The notes under the pieces are model-generated. The model searched no databases and was not told the DNA's origin. It saw nothing but the letters and a program-made list of their open reading frames with translations. A DNA stretch of 64,000 nucleotides from Streptomyces sp. CA-278952 (lineage in GTDB: Bacteria > Actinomycetota > Actinomycetes > Streptomycetales > Streptomycetaceae), in the NCBI RefSeq assembly GCF_028747205.1, contig NZ_CP112880.1, positions 5,084,001-5,148,000 of the forward strand. The letters run 5' to 3'. Of this stretch, positions 32,737 through 40,883 are shown one piece after another. The number at the start of each line of letters is the position of its first letter. The stretch's first letter is position 1. A program made the translations under genes and the position numbers.

Positions 32737-35037
32737 TCAGTCCTTGTGCGGAGCGCGTCCGCGATAGTCGTTCTGTCCGGAGCCTGTGCCGAGGTAACTC
32801 TCCTTGATTTCCTGGTTCCACTCCTGGTCATCACCGATCCCGGCGACCTCTGGATTGTCCTTCACATAGGCGAGATAGGCCTTGCCGAGATCGTCCACCC
32901 CCTGGTCGTAGAATTCCTGACTGGTCATCTGGGCCTGCTGCAAGGGGTCTTTCTGGGCACCGTCGATCCCCTTGTCGATCTCGTGCCCGATGAACGTGTT
33001 GACCGCGTTGCCGACCGTCTCCGCGGCCAGTGGTGCCACCACCAGCGCCGCCGCCGTGGAACCGGGCACCGGAATCGCGGCGATACCGCCTCCCACCACG
33101 ACTCCGGCACCCAGCTTGGCCCAGTCGCCGGAACGGCCGAGCGACTTGTTCTGTTGCTCCGCCTCGTCCTCGTACGTCTTCTCCGCCTGCTGTACGCGGG
33201 AGTGGTCGAGGATGCCGCGCGCTTCGGCACCTGTCGTCAGAGCATCGTGCGCGTTGTCGATGTTCGCTTTGCTCGTTGCGGGGTTGGCGTCGAGCACGCT
33301 CAGTGTGTACAGGTGCTCTGCCGCCGTGACGACACCGTGCGAGGTCTCATTCTGGCCGAGCACGCTCAGGAAGCTGACGGCACCCTGGTTGCCGAGGTCC
33401 GCACGACCGGCGTACTTCGCCGGAAAGGCCCCCTCGTCCTTCATATGGTCCCCAACCCCCGTCAGGCTGTAGTTGATGTCGTCGATGTACGCCGCCCCCA
33501 TCTTGCCGAGACTATCGGCCAACTGGGACTGCTCATGGAGCATCTTCGGCCCGTCCTCGCTCCCGTACAGGAACGCGACCTGTTCCATGACCCCCGCCGT
33601 CTCCGCGGTGCGCAGATCGCGGTTGCCGGGGATCAGCGGATCCTTGGCGGTCATCGGGTCGCCGTCGTAGACGTATCCGGTGGTGGCGGCCTCCAGCGCG
33701 TGGCCGAGGGAGTCGTGACCCGCGATGACCTTGTTGTCACCGCCCATGATGGAGGCGTCGGACAGCCAGATGCGTTCCTTCGTCAGGTACGTGAGGTTCT
33801 CGTTCACCTCGGATTCCTTGTCGACCCCCGCTCCAGCGCCTTCCGGCTGGGCGAAGAACTGCGTCGCGGCACCGGGGTTGTGGCCGAGGGCCTCCAGGAA
33901 GCCGGTCATCGGGTCGCGGCCCCGGTCGTCCTTGCTGTAAAAGTTCAGGTCGCCGTTGTTCCAGTTGTTGATCCACGGACTCATGTGCTCGACGTTGCGT
34001 TCCTTGTCGAACGCCACGAGCTTCTCGCCGTAGTCGTTGAGGAACTGGTCGTCGTAGTCGCCGAACCGCATGAGATTGCTCATGACGGCGAATCCACGGG
34101 GATTGTTCGCGTGGTCGGTGCCGAGTTCCTCCGGGCCCAGCTGGACCATCTTCTGCTCCCAGGACCGCATGGCCGCGCTGTCGGAGAGCGTGGCGGTGCC
34201 CAGCGCGACACCCAGATTCTTCTGGAGGAGTTTGGCCTGTTCCAGCCGCTTCGGGTCGGCCCCATAGCCCTGGTACGGGTCGGCGATGCCGGCGTAGAAC
34301 TTCAGCAGCCCGTCGGGCGTCGTGGAGGTGGCGAGCTTCTCCGCGAACAAGGGGTCCTTGCCGTACTTGGCGAGTGCGGCGTTGACCGTGTTCAGCTCGG
34401 TCGTCGTGAGGTCGGTCGGGTCTTTCTTGAGGGTCTTGGCGAGCGCCGCTGCCTCGGCGACGGCCTTGGCCGCGGAGTCCCGGTCCGTGTAGTCGGCGCC
34501 GGAGAACCCGTGCTCGGCCTGGTTCACGATGAGCCGCAGCGCCTCGGACGCGGTGGTGTCGCTGCGCGTGGCCTTCTGCAAAATTGCCTGGACCCGGTCG
34601 CGCAGGCCGTCCACGTCGCTCTGGCTGTGCTCGGGAAGCGTGGTGCCCTGGGCGGCGCGGTCCGGGTGGATGTTCATCGTGACGGTGAACGACCCGTCGC
34701 CCGTGTCCCTGACCGTCAGGTTCTTCTTCCCGCTCTGCGAGATCACCTCGTTGAGCTCGTCGCGGAAGGCGACCAGCTCGTCCCGGGTGTCTCCGAGGAT
34801 GCGGGCGACCGTGCGGGCCTGGGTGTGGGCGTCGGCGAACTCGCCTGCGGTCTTGTCCACGAAGGACCGGGTGACGGTGGCGTTCTCCCCGGCCCACCGG
34901 GCCTTCGCCGCCTTGCCGCCCAGGTTGTCCTTGGCGTCGCTCTTGAGGGTCGCCAACTTCTTGACCATCTGCTCCCAGTCGGTGATCGCCTCACCGAGCT
35001 GCGAGAAGTTGCCGAAGCGGAGGGCGTCGAGGTCCAT
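32737..35037 (-). CDS. Large WXG100-like protein (ESX/type VII-associated, DUF6571-like)
   Basis: 766 residues. The first roughly 100 form a WXG100-like helical hairpin (FSQLGEAITDWEQMVKKL ... AKARWAGENATVTRSFVDKT). The middle is alpha-helical with GFAVMSNLMRFGDYDDQFLN and the NPGAATQFFAQPEG motif seen in Streptomyces DUF6571 proteins. Near the C-terminus is a hydrophobic Gly/Ala segment (AGVVVGGGIAAIPVPGSTAA), then a polar tail. There is no signal peptide, as for type VII substrates. The start ATG overlaps the TGA of the upstream 150-aa gene. Function unknown; a secreted effector or structural protein is possible. Confidence 0.7.
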   Translation of the reverse strand: MDLDALRFGNFSQLGEAITDWEQMVKKLATLKSDAKDNLGGKAAKARWAGENATVTRSFVDKTAGEFADAHTQARTVARILGDTRDELVAFRDELNEVISQSGKKNLTVRDTGDGSFTVTMNIHPDRAAQGTTLPEHSQSDVDGLRDRVQAILQKATRSDTTASEALRLIVNQAEHGFSGADYTDRDSAAKAVAEAAALAKTLKKDPTDLTTTELNTVNAALAKYGKDPLFAEKLATSTTPDGLLKFYAGIADPYQGYGADPKRLEQAKLLQKNLGVALGTATLSDSAAMRSWEQKMVQLGPEELGTDHANNPRGFAVMSNLMRFGDYDDQFLNDYGEKLVAFDKERNVEHMSPWINNWNNGDLNFYSKDDRGRDPMTGFLEALGHNPGAATQFFAQPEGAGAGVDKESEVNENLTYLTKERIWLSDASIMGGDNKVIAGHDSLGHALEAATTGYVYDGDPMTAKDPLIPGNRDLRTAETAGVMEQVAFLYGSEDGPKMLHEQSQLADSLGKMGAAYIDDINYSLTGVGDHMKDEGAFPAKYAGRADLGNQGAVSFLSVLGQNETSHGVVTAAEHLYTLSVLDANPATSKANIDNAHDALTTGAEARGILDHSRVQQAEKTYEDEAEQQNKSLGRSGDWAKLGAGVVVGGGIAAIPVPGSTAAALVVAPLAAETVGNAVNTFIGHEIDKGIDGAQKDPLQQAQMTSQEFYDQGVDDLGKAYLAYVKDNPEVAGIGDDQEWNQEIKESYLGTGSGQNDYRGRAPHKD

Positions 35038-35489
35038 CAGGCGCCCTTCCTCTCGTTGAAGCCCGCGTCGAGCGTGGCGATGCTGCTGACGGTTCCCGCG
35101 ATGTGGACCTCGTCGCCCGCGTGGGCGCCCTTGGTGAAGTCGAGGTGGTTGGAGATGTGCGCGGTGGCGTCCAACAACGACCTGGACTGGTCGATCCAGC
35201 GCGATGCCACGTCGTCCAGCGCGCCGCCGAGTGCGAACCCCTGCGTCTTCAGCCCTCCGGCCGCCTTCTGAGAAGCGGCGCGGGCGTGTTCGCTCACCCG
35301 GCCGAAGTTCTGATGCAGTTCGAAAGCCGCGTCCCCGATCGCGGCCAGGTCCGTCTGGTTGACCGCGAGGTCCCCTTGCCGGCTGCCGCCCCCACCACTC
35401 GGTTCCGGCGGTAACTGGTTCAACTGCATCCGCTGCGACCGCTGGTCGGCCGCGTCGGCCTTCAGCTGCTCCCACTCGTCCCACACCAT
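35037..35489 (-). CDS. Small WXG100-like ESX partner protein
   Basis: 150 residues. After a 40-residue polar start with PEPSGGGGSRQGDLA comes a helix-turn-helix pair (LAAIGDAAFELHQNFGRVSE ... LDDVASRWIDQSRSLLDATA), with W at the position of the WXG hairpin, as in ESX secreted partners. It is the first gene of a three-gene operon and its stop overlaps the start of the 766-aa WXG100-like protein, which suggests that they pair. No secretion ATPase (EccC) is in the window. Confidence 0.65.
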   Translation of the reverse strand: MVWDEWEQLKADAADQRSQRMQLNQLPPEPSGGGGSRQGDLAVNQTDLAAIGDAAFELHQNFGRVSEHARAASQKAAGGLKTQGFALGGALDDVASRWIDQSRSLLDATAHISNHLDFTKGAHAGDEVHIAGTVSSIATLDAGFNERKGA

Positions 35490-36019
35490 GGATCTGAACG
35501 CCTCCCGCGAGCCCGGCCGCCCGTTGCCGGCGGCTGTGTGTCAGGGAAGCTACCCATCAGGCGCGTCGCGCGGCCGGTCGTTCCGTTGTTCGTCACACAT
35601 TCCGAACAGACGGTGCTTCCGGCATGCGGTGATCAAGGGAGAGGCACAAGGAATCGTGTACCAATACTTTACGCAGTGTTAACGCCTGTTCACCCCTGAG
35701 TGTGCTCTGTCACGCACCAGTCGTGACACGTGAACGCGCGTAGATGTTCGCTTTCCGGACGCCGCCCCGCTGACCGGCCCTTATGCGCGGGCCGTTGCGG
35801 AGCTCCGTGTCCGGAGACCGGATTCTGGACGAGGACTTCCGCTGAGCGGACTGGATCGCTACTGTCCCCGCCATATGAACGCCCCGTGGCAACGCCGCCG
35901 CGGAGCGCAGCCGGTGCCTTGCCAGGCCGGCGGCCTCTCCGTGCGTCGCCGCTGGGACCGGCGTCGCAACCCCGCCGGAGCAGGACCGTCGTCGCTCACC
36001 CCGAAGAGGAGAGGGCGTC
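35490..36019. other. 530-bp intergenic region between the ESX-like operon and the IclR gene
   Basis: No supported gene. The segment 35636-35720 is unusually A+T-rich for this genome (ACCAATACTTTACGCAGTGT, then GTTAAC). It probably holds the minus-strand promoter of the ESX-like operon and possibly a regulator site. Open frames in the right half have no recognisable content. Confidence 0.4.
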
Positions 36020-36664
36020 GTGACAGCGGAGACCTCCCAGACGCTCGACCGAGGACTGCGCGTCCTCAAACTGCTCGCCGACACCGATCACGGCCTGACC
36101 GTCACGGAGTTGTCCAACAAGCTCGGTGTCAACCGGACCGTCGTCTACCGATTGCTCGCCACCCTGGAACAGCACGCCCTGGTCCGCCGTGACCTGGGCG
36201 GCCGCGCCCGGGTCGGTCTCGGTGTGCTGCGGCTCGGCCGCCAGGTGCATCCGCTCGTCCGGGAAGCCGCGCTGCCCGCGCTGCGCTCCCTGGCCGAGGA
36301 CATAGGGGCCACCGCCCATCTCACACTCGTCGACGGCAGCGACGCCCTCGCGGTCGCCGTCGTCGAGCCCACCTGGACCGACTACCACGTCGCCTACCGG
36401 GCCGGCTTCCGGCATCCGCTGGACCGGGGCGCGGCGGGCCGGGCCATCCTGTCCGCCCGGCATACCACGGAGGCCGGGCACCCCGGGTACACCCTCACCC
36501 ACGGCGAGCTCGAGGCCGGGGCCAGCGGGGCGGCCGCGCCCCTGGTCGGGGTCTCGGGCGTGGAGGGCAGCGTCGGTGTCGTCATGCTCGCCGACGCCGT
36601 ACCGGAACGGGTCGGGCCCCGCGTGCTCGACGCCGCCCGGGAGGTGGCCGACGCGCTGCGGTAG
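36020..36664 (+). CDS. IclR-family transcriptional regulator
   Basis: 214 residues, slightly short for the family. The winged helix at the N-terminus is LDRGLRVLKLLADTDHGLTV ... GVNRTVVYRLLATLEQHALV. The effector domain contains AHLTLVDGSDALAVAVVEPT and HPLDRGAAGRAILS. The ligand is unknown. GTG start. The last codons VADALR and the TAG are part of a 39-bp unit that is repeated twice more downstream with TTG in place of TAG, so the gene may have been longer or the repeat arose from its end. Confidence 0.85.
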   Translation: MTAETSQTLDRGLRVLKLLADTDHGLTVTELSNKLGVNRTVVYRLLATLEQHALVRRDLGGRARVGLGVLRLGRQVHPLVREAALPALRSLAEDIGATAHLTLVDGSDALAVAVVEPTWTDYHVAYRAGFRHPLDRGAAGRAILSARHTTEAGHPGYTLTHGELEAGASGAAAPLVGVSGVEGSVGVVMLADAVPERVGPRVLDAAREVADALR

Positions 36665-36758
36665 GCGCGTACGGGCGGGGGAGTGGCCGACGCGCTGCGG
36701 TTGGCCCGTACCGGCCGGGGGTGGCCGACGCGCTGCGGTTGGCCCGTACCGGCCGGGG
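36644..36758. repeat. 38/39-bp tandem repeat (3 copies) from the iclR stop
   Basis: Copy 1 (36644-36682) covers the last codons and stop of the IclR gene. Copies 2 (36683-36720) and 3 (36721-36758) are identical to each other; copy 1 has diverged a little and carries TAG where they have TTG. Confidence 0.9.
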
Positions 36759-36844
36759 AACGCCCGGGTCCGCCCTCGCGGAGACGTCGGGGGCGGCGTA
36801 CGCCTGGCGCGTTCCGGCCGGGGGGCGGCGGTTAGATTGGGTGC

Positions 36845-37633
36845 GTGCTCACTCGTCTCACGCGCCCCCGCGTTCTCGCCCTCTGCGCGCTGCCCGTCCT
36901 CGCCCTCTTCGGTACGGCGGCCCTCGCACCGCTGCCGTTCACCCTGGCCCGGCCCGGGCTGACCGCGGACGTGCTCGGCGAGGACGACGGGCGGCCGGTG
37001 ATCACCATCACCGGCACCGAGACCCGGCCCACCGACGGGCAGCTGAGGATGACGACGATCCTCGCCACCGGGCCGAAGACGGACGTCCGTATCGGCGAGG
37101 TGATCGACGGCTGGTTCCGGACCGACCGGGCGGTCATGCCGCGCGACTCCGTCTACCCCACCGGCGGCTCCGAGAAGGAGATCGAGAAGCACAACCTCGA
37201 CGACATGAAGCAGTCGCAGAACGTCGCCGTCGACGCCGCCCTGAACTACCTGGACCGCGAGCCCGGTTCGATGCGCGTGGAGGTGGACCTCGGCGACGTC
37301 GGCGGCCCGAGCGCCGGTCTCTTCCTCTCCCTCGGCATCATCGACAAGCTCGACGGCAACGGCTCCGGCGGCGACCTCACCGGCGGCCGCACCATCGCCG
37401 GTACGGGGACGATCGACGCGGACGGCACGGTCGGCGCGGTCGGCGGCGTGTCGATGAAGGCCCAGGGCGCCCACCGCGACGGGGCGAGCGTCTTCCTCGT
37501 GCCGAAGGCCGAGTGCGCTCAGGCGGAGGCCGAGGCGCCCGACGGGTTGCGGATCGTGCCCGTCTCCACGCTGAAGGACGCGGTCGGCTCGCTCAGGGCC
37601 CTGGAGTCGGGCGGGAAGGTGCCGAGCTGCTGA
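36845..37633 (+). CDS. Secreted or anchored Lon-like (S16) serine protease
   Basis: 262 residues. The N-terminal hydrophobic segment VLALCALPVLALFGTAALAP is a signal peptide or anchor. The S16 fold carries the Ser-Lys dyad: VGGPSAGLFLSLGIIDKL (Ser at about 156) and GVSMKAQGAHRDGASVFLVP (Lys at about 205). It lacks the PDZ domain usual in the YlbL-type members, being about 80 residues shorter. GTG start. The 3' end overlaps the convergent MFS gene by 41 bp. Likely an extracytoplasmic protease; the substrate is unknown. Confidence 0.8.
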   Translation: MLTRLTRPRVLALCALPVLALFGTAALAPLPFTLARPGLTADVLGEDDGRPVITITGTETRPTDGQLRMTTILATGPKTDVRIGEVIDGWFRTDRAVMPRDSVYPTGGSEKEIEKHNLDDMKQSQNVAVDAALNYLDREPGSMRVEVDLGDVGGPSAGLFLSLGIIDKLDGNGSGGDLTGGRTIAGTGTIDADGTVGAVGGVSMKAQGAHRDGASVFLVPKAECAQAEAEAPDGLRIVPVSTLKDAVGSLRALESGGKVPSC

Positions 37634-38933
37634 CCTGCACCGACGGCACCGACGGCACCGACGGTACGACGGGTGGCGCCGGCTGTACGGGCTCCGTCAC
37701 CGGCCCGTCGTCCAGCGTCCGCCAGGACGGGAACACCAGCGGGCTCAGCGTGGCCAGGAAGTAGACCCCGCCCATCAGCAGCAGCGCCCCCGTCGCCCCC
37801 GCGCCCTCCACCAGCAGCCCGGCCGCCAGCCCGCCCAGCGGCATCGCGAACTCGCAACCCGCCGTCAGCGCCCCCGACACCCGGCTGCGCAGCCGGTCCG
37901 GCACCCGTTCGTAGGTCACCGTCGTCAGGATCGGGTTCAGCACGCCGCCCGCGATCCCGCCGAGCAGCATCGTCACCGCGAGGGGCAGCGTCGTCCCGGT
38001 CACCGCGGCGACCAGGAACCTCGGCGCCCCGCACAGGATCACGCACACCGTGAACACCGTCCGCCGTGAGAACCGGTGCCCCACCGCCCCGTACAGCAGG
38101 GCCCCCGCCAGCCCGCCCGCCCCGAACAGCGCGGTGAGCAGGCCGATGGCGGTCGCGCCGCCCAGCTCGGCCTCGGCGTGCACCGGGAGCAGCACGGCAT
38201 ACCAGCCCTGGTCGGTGCCGTTCATGAACATCACCATGACCACGATCGCCAGCAGCAGCCGGTTACCCAGCACGTGGGTGTATCCCTCGCGGAGTTCGGA
38301 GCCGTACGTGCGCAGCGATACCGGGGCTTCGGCCTTCCTCGGTTCGGCCGCGCGCATTCCGCGTACCCCCGTGGCGATCAGCAGGGCGGACAGGCCGAAC
38401 GTCGCCGCGTCCAGCAGCAGGACCGTCTCCGCGCCGGCGAAGGCGATGAGGACTCCGGCGAGCGCCGCGCCGACCATCCGGGCCCCGCGCGTGACCGCGT
38501 CGAAGAGGCTGGCGGCCCGGGGGAGCGTGGTGCCGGCGTGCTCGGCCAGGTCCGGGATCAGGACGTAGCGCGCGGTGTTGCCCGGGGTGTGGGCGAACCC
38601 GTTGACCGCCATCAGCGCGCACAGCATCCAGAAGTCGAGGACGCCGGCGAAGTGCAGCAGCGGGATCGTCGCGATGGCCGCAGCACACACCGCGTCGGAG
38701 GCGATGGCGACCCGGCGGCGGCCGATCCGGTCGATGACCGGTCCGCCGATCAGTGCGGCGACGACGATCGGCAGGGTGGCGCAGAAGGCGACGAACCCGG
38801 CCCGGCCGGCGCTGCCGGTGGTCTCCAGGACGAACCAGGGGACGCCGATCAGGGTCAGTGAAGTACCTGCGGTGGAAATGGCGTTGGCCGCGAGCGTGGC
38901 GGCGAGCGGTGTGCGGTTTCCGCGATGCCCCAT
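37593..38933 (-). CDS. MFS transporter with ArsR-type partner regulator
   Basis: 446 residues, twelve helices of the DHA3-like branch (NAISTAGTSLTLIGVPWFVL, then GGPVIDRIGRRRVAIASDAV as loop 2-3 motif, GFAHTPGNTARYVLIPDLAE). GGGGGAG lies 8 nt before the ATG. The C-terminus is a Pro/Val/Ser tail (PSVPSVPSVQV) encoded by three 9-bp repeats. A small gene and an ArsR/HTH-20-type regulator gene lie upstream on the same strand, which suggests regulated export of a toxic compound. Confidence 0.85.
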   Translation of the reverse strand: MGHRGNRTPLAATLAANAISTAGTSLTLIGVPWFVLETTGSAGRAGFVAFCATLPIVVAALIGGPVIDRIGRRRVAIASDAVCAAAIATIPLLHFAGVLDFWMLCALMAVNGFAHTPGNTARYVLIPDLAEHAGTTLPRAASLFDAVTRGARMVGAALAGVLIAFAGAETVLLLDAATFGLSALLIATGVRGMRAAEPRKAEAPVSLRTYGSELREGYTHVLGNRLLLAIVVMVMFMNGTDQGWYAVLLPVHAEAELGGATAIGLLTALFGAGGLAGALLYGAVGHRFSRRTVFTVCVILCGAPRFLVAAVTGTTLPLAVTMLLGGIAGGVLNPILTTVTYERVPDRLRSRVSGALTAGCEFAMPLGGLAAGLLVEGAGATGALLLMGGVYFLATLSPLVFPSWRTLDDGPVTEPVQPAPPVVPSVPSVPSVQVSSSAPSRPTPGP

Positions 38934-38958
38934 GGTGCTGTCTCCCCCGAGTCGATGG

Positions 38959-39153
38959 TCAGGCCGGATGGAAGGCGGCGGTGCGGGGCGCGGTCGCCTC
39001 CCGGCTCCGGGTCGTCAGGCGCAGTCCCACCTCGACCAGGGTCCAGCCGACCCGGGTGCGCAGGCTGGTGCGGGGGAGGCGGAACGCCGTGGCCGTGTGG
39101 TGCAGTTCGGCGGCTCGGGTGGTGTGCAGGAGGTGGTGGACGTCGGCGTGCAT
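38959..39153 (-). CDS. Small hypothetical protein between MFS and ArsR genes
   Basis: 64 residues, MHADVHHLLHTTRAAELHHT at the start, His- and Arg-rich, no hydrophobic segment. AAGGGA lies 8-9 nt upstream. It sits in a gap of 266 bp between two co-directional genes, which supports reality, but similarity was not recognised. Confidence 0.45.
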   Translation of the reverse strand: MHADVHHLLHTTRAAELHHTATAFRLPRTSLRTRVGWTLVEVGLRLTTRSREATAPRTAAFHPA

Positions 39154-39199
39154 AACGGGATTCCCTTCAGATGGTGGGGAGTTGCGGTGTGCGGTGGCT

Positions 39200-39814
39200 T
39201 CATTCGGAGGCGCGCGGGAAGGTGTGCAGGTGCGTCCGGACGACGGCCGATCCCTCGGTGTCGTCGGGGACGCGGCCCCGGTAGCTCTCCACAAGCTCCT
39301 GGGCCTTCTGGGACAGCTCCAGAGCGAGCTCCGGGGTGAGGCGGATCGTGAAGTCGCTCATGTCCCAGCTCCGCTGCCACTCGTCCGGCCAGTCGTCCAT
39401 CGTGCCCAGCCAGGTGTTCAGCTCCTGGGCGTGACCGGTGGCCGTCTCGTGGAGGACGAAGTCGATGGCCCCGCGTACCTCCGGGTCGGCGTGCGTCCGG
39501 AACTCGGCGCTCTCGACGGTCGAGCCGTCGTGGGCCGCCCGCCACCAGCGTTCGCGGCCCTTGCCCAGCTCCGGGGCGTCCTCGACCATGCCGGACTCGG
39601 CCAGCTGGCGCAGGTGGTAGCTGGTCGCGCCGCTGGACTCGCCCAGCCGCTCGCCGAGCTGGGAGGCGGTGGCGGGGCCGAAATCGCGCAGCGCCTTCAG
39701 CAGTCGCATCCGGAGGGGGTGCGCGATGGCCCGCAAGGTGCGGGCGTCGACGTTGTGGATCTTCCGGTCGGTGCCGTCGTAGCGGTAGGGGCGGACGTCC
39801 TCGTTCTCTGCCAT
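39200..39814 (-). CDS. ArsR/HTH-20-type transcriptional regulator
   Basis: 204 residues. The winged-helix part is RTLRAIAHPLRMRLLKALRD ... GPATASQLGERLGESSGATSYHLRQL; a C-terminal helical half follows (LSQKAQELVESYRGRVPDD). Such regulators pair with MFS pumps and respond to drugs or solvents. The start ATG 39814 is set by the upstream promoter: TACCTT six bases upstream leaves no leader. It probably controls the two downstream genes and itself. Confidence 0.8.
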   Translation of the reverse strand: MAENEDVRPYRYDGTDRKIHNVDARTLRAIAHPLRMRLLKALRDFGPATASQLGERLGESSGATSYHLRQLAESGMVEDAPELGKGRERWWRAAHDGSTVESAEFRTHADPEVRGAIDFVLHETATGHAQELNTWLGTMDDWPDEWQRSWDMSDFTIRLTPELALELSQKAQELVESYRGRVPDDTEGSAVVRTHLHTFPRASE

Positions 39815-39820
39815 GGTTCG

Positions 39821-39886
39821 AAGGTAGAGATGCAAAGCAACCTTTGCAAGCCTTTTTTGCAAGGAAATGTTTGCAACGGTCCTCTG
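39821..39886 (-). promoter_or_regulatory. Promoter and TTTGCAA operators of the ArsR gene
   Basis: On the minus strand, -35 TTGCAA (39849-39844), 17-nt spacer, and -10 TACCTT (39826-39821) lie right before the ATG. TTTGCAA or TTGCAA elements recur three more times between 39831 and 39876, including an inverted pair CTTTGCAAG and CTTGCAAAAAAGG. This looks like an autoregulatory operator. Confidence 0.65.
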
Positions 39887-39890
39887 TAAC

Positions 39891-40883
39891 TCACCCCTCC
39901 TCGATGAACCCCTCCGCCACCAGCCAGTCCTTCGCCACCTCGTGCGGGTCCTCGCCCTCCACGTCCACCTTGGCGTTCAGCGTCTGCGCCACCTCGGTCG
40001 TCAGCTTCCTCGCCAGCGGGTCCAGCAGTTCCGCGATCACCGGGTACTTCTCGAAGGTCGCCTCGTGGATCACCGGGGAGGCGTTGTAGTTGGGGAAGAA
40101 GTTCTCGTCGTCCTCCAGGACGTCCAGGTTCATGGCCTTGATCCGGCCGTCGGTGGTGAACACCTCGCCCAGCAGGCAGGAGTCGGACTCGGAGACCTGG
40201 GTGTAGATGATCCCGGCGTCCATCTTCCGGATGTTGCCTGCCGGGATGTTCATCCCGTATTTCTTCTCCATGCCGGGCAGCCCGTCGTCGCGGGAGGCGA
40301 ACTCGTTCTCCACGCAGATCGTCACCGCACCCGGGTCCTTCTTCGACAGGGCCGCCACGTCCGAGAGGGTCTCCAGCTGGTACCTGGCGTTGTTCTTCTT
40401 GCTGACAGCGAGCGCGTACGTGTTGTCGAGCGGCGCCGGCGGCAGCCAGACCACCCCGTTGCCCCGGTCCTCGTCCCGCACCGCCTCGTACTGCTTCTCC
40501 GGGTCGACGATGGGGTCCGCGTGGCCGAGGAAGGTGATCCAGCCCGTGCCGGTGTAGTCCCACATCGCGTCGGCGTCGCCGTTGATGATGGCCTCGCGCG
40601 CGCTGATCGAACCCGGCAGGTTCGTCCGGTCCAGGACCTCCGCCCCGGCCGCCTTGAACACCAGGCCGGTCATCTGGCCCAGGATGATGTTCTCGCTGAA
40701 GTTCTTCGACGTCACGGTCAGCGTCGCGCCCTTGAGCGGCTCGCCCTGCCCGACCGACCCCGGCGACACGTCGTCCACCATCGGCGAACCGCTCTTGAGC
40801 CCGCAGCCGCCCAGCGCCACCGCCAGGGCCAGGCCACCGATCGCCACGGCCCCGCGCCGGGGAACGTACGCCGTCCTCCTCAT
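39891..40883 (-). CDS. Osmoprotectant/glycine betaine ABC substrate-binding lipoprotein
   Basis: 330 residues. Lipobox ALGGC, then TLTVTSKNFSENIILGQMTG, REAIINGDADAMWDYTGTGW and YGMNIPAGNIRKMDAGIIYT, typical of the OpuAC/OpuCC-like quaternary-amine binders (aromatic cage residues W, Y). It is the last gene of a four-gene operon with a 4-bp overlap to the permease. It should bring glycine betaine, choline or similar solutes to the importer under salt stress. Confidence 0.88.
   Translation of the reverse strand: MRRTAYVPRRGAVAIGGLALAVALGGCGLKSGSPMVDDVSPGSVGQGEPLKGATLTVTSKNFSENIILGQMTGLVFKAAGAEVLDRTNLPGSISAREAIINGDADAMWDYTGTGWITFLGHADPIVDPEKQYEAVRDEDRGNGVVWLPPAPLDNTYALAVSKKNNARYQLETLSDVAALSKKDPGAVTICVENEFASRDDGLPGMEKKYGMNIPAGNIRKMDAGIIYTQVSESDSCLLGEVFTTDGRIKAMNLDVLEDDENFFPNYNASPVIHEATFEKYPVIAELLDPLARKLTTEVAQTLNAKVDVEGEDPHEVAKDWLVAEGFIEEG

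Noticed and set aside
32560..35271. A 903-residue plus-strand open frame
   Set aside because: Antisense shadow of the WXG100-like gene, which has clear motifs and start-stop overlaps with its neighbours.
35875..36192. Possible 105-residue gene before iclR
   Set aside because: No ribosome binding site, Arg/Pro-rich composition, and it runs out of frame into the IclR gene start.
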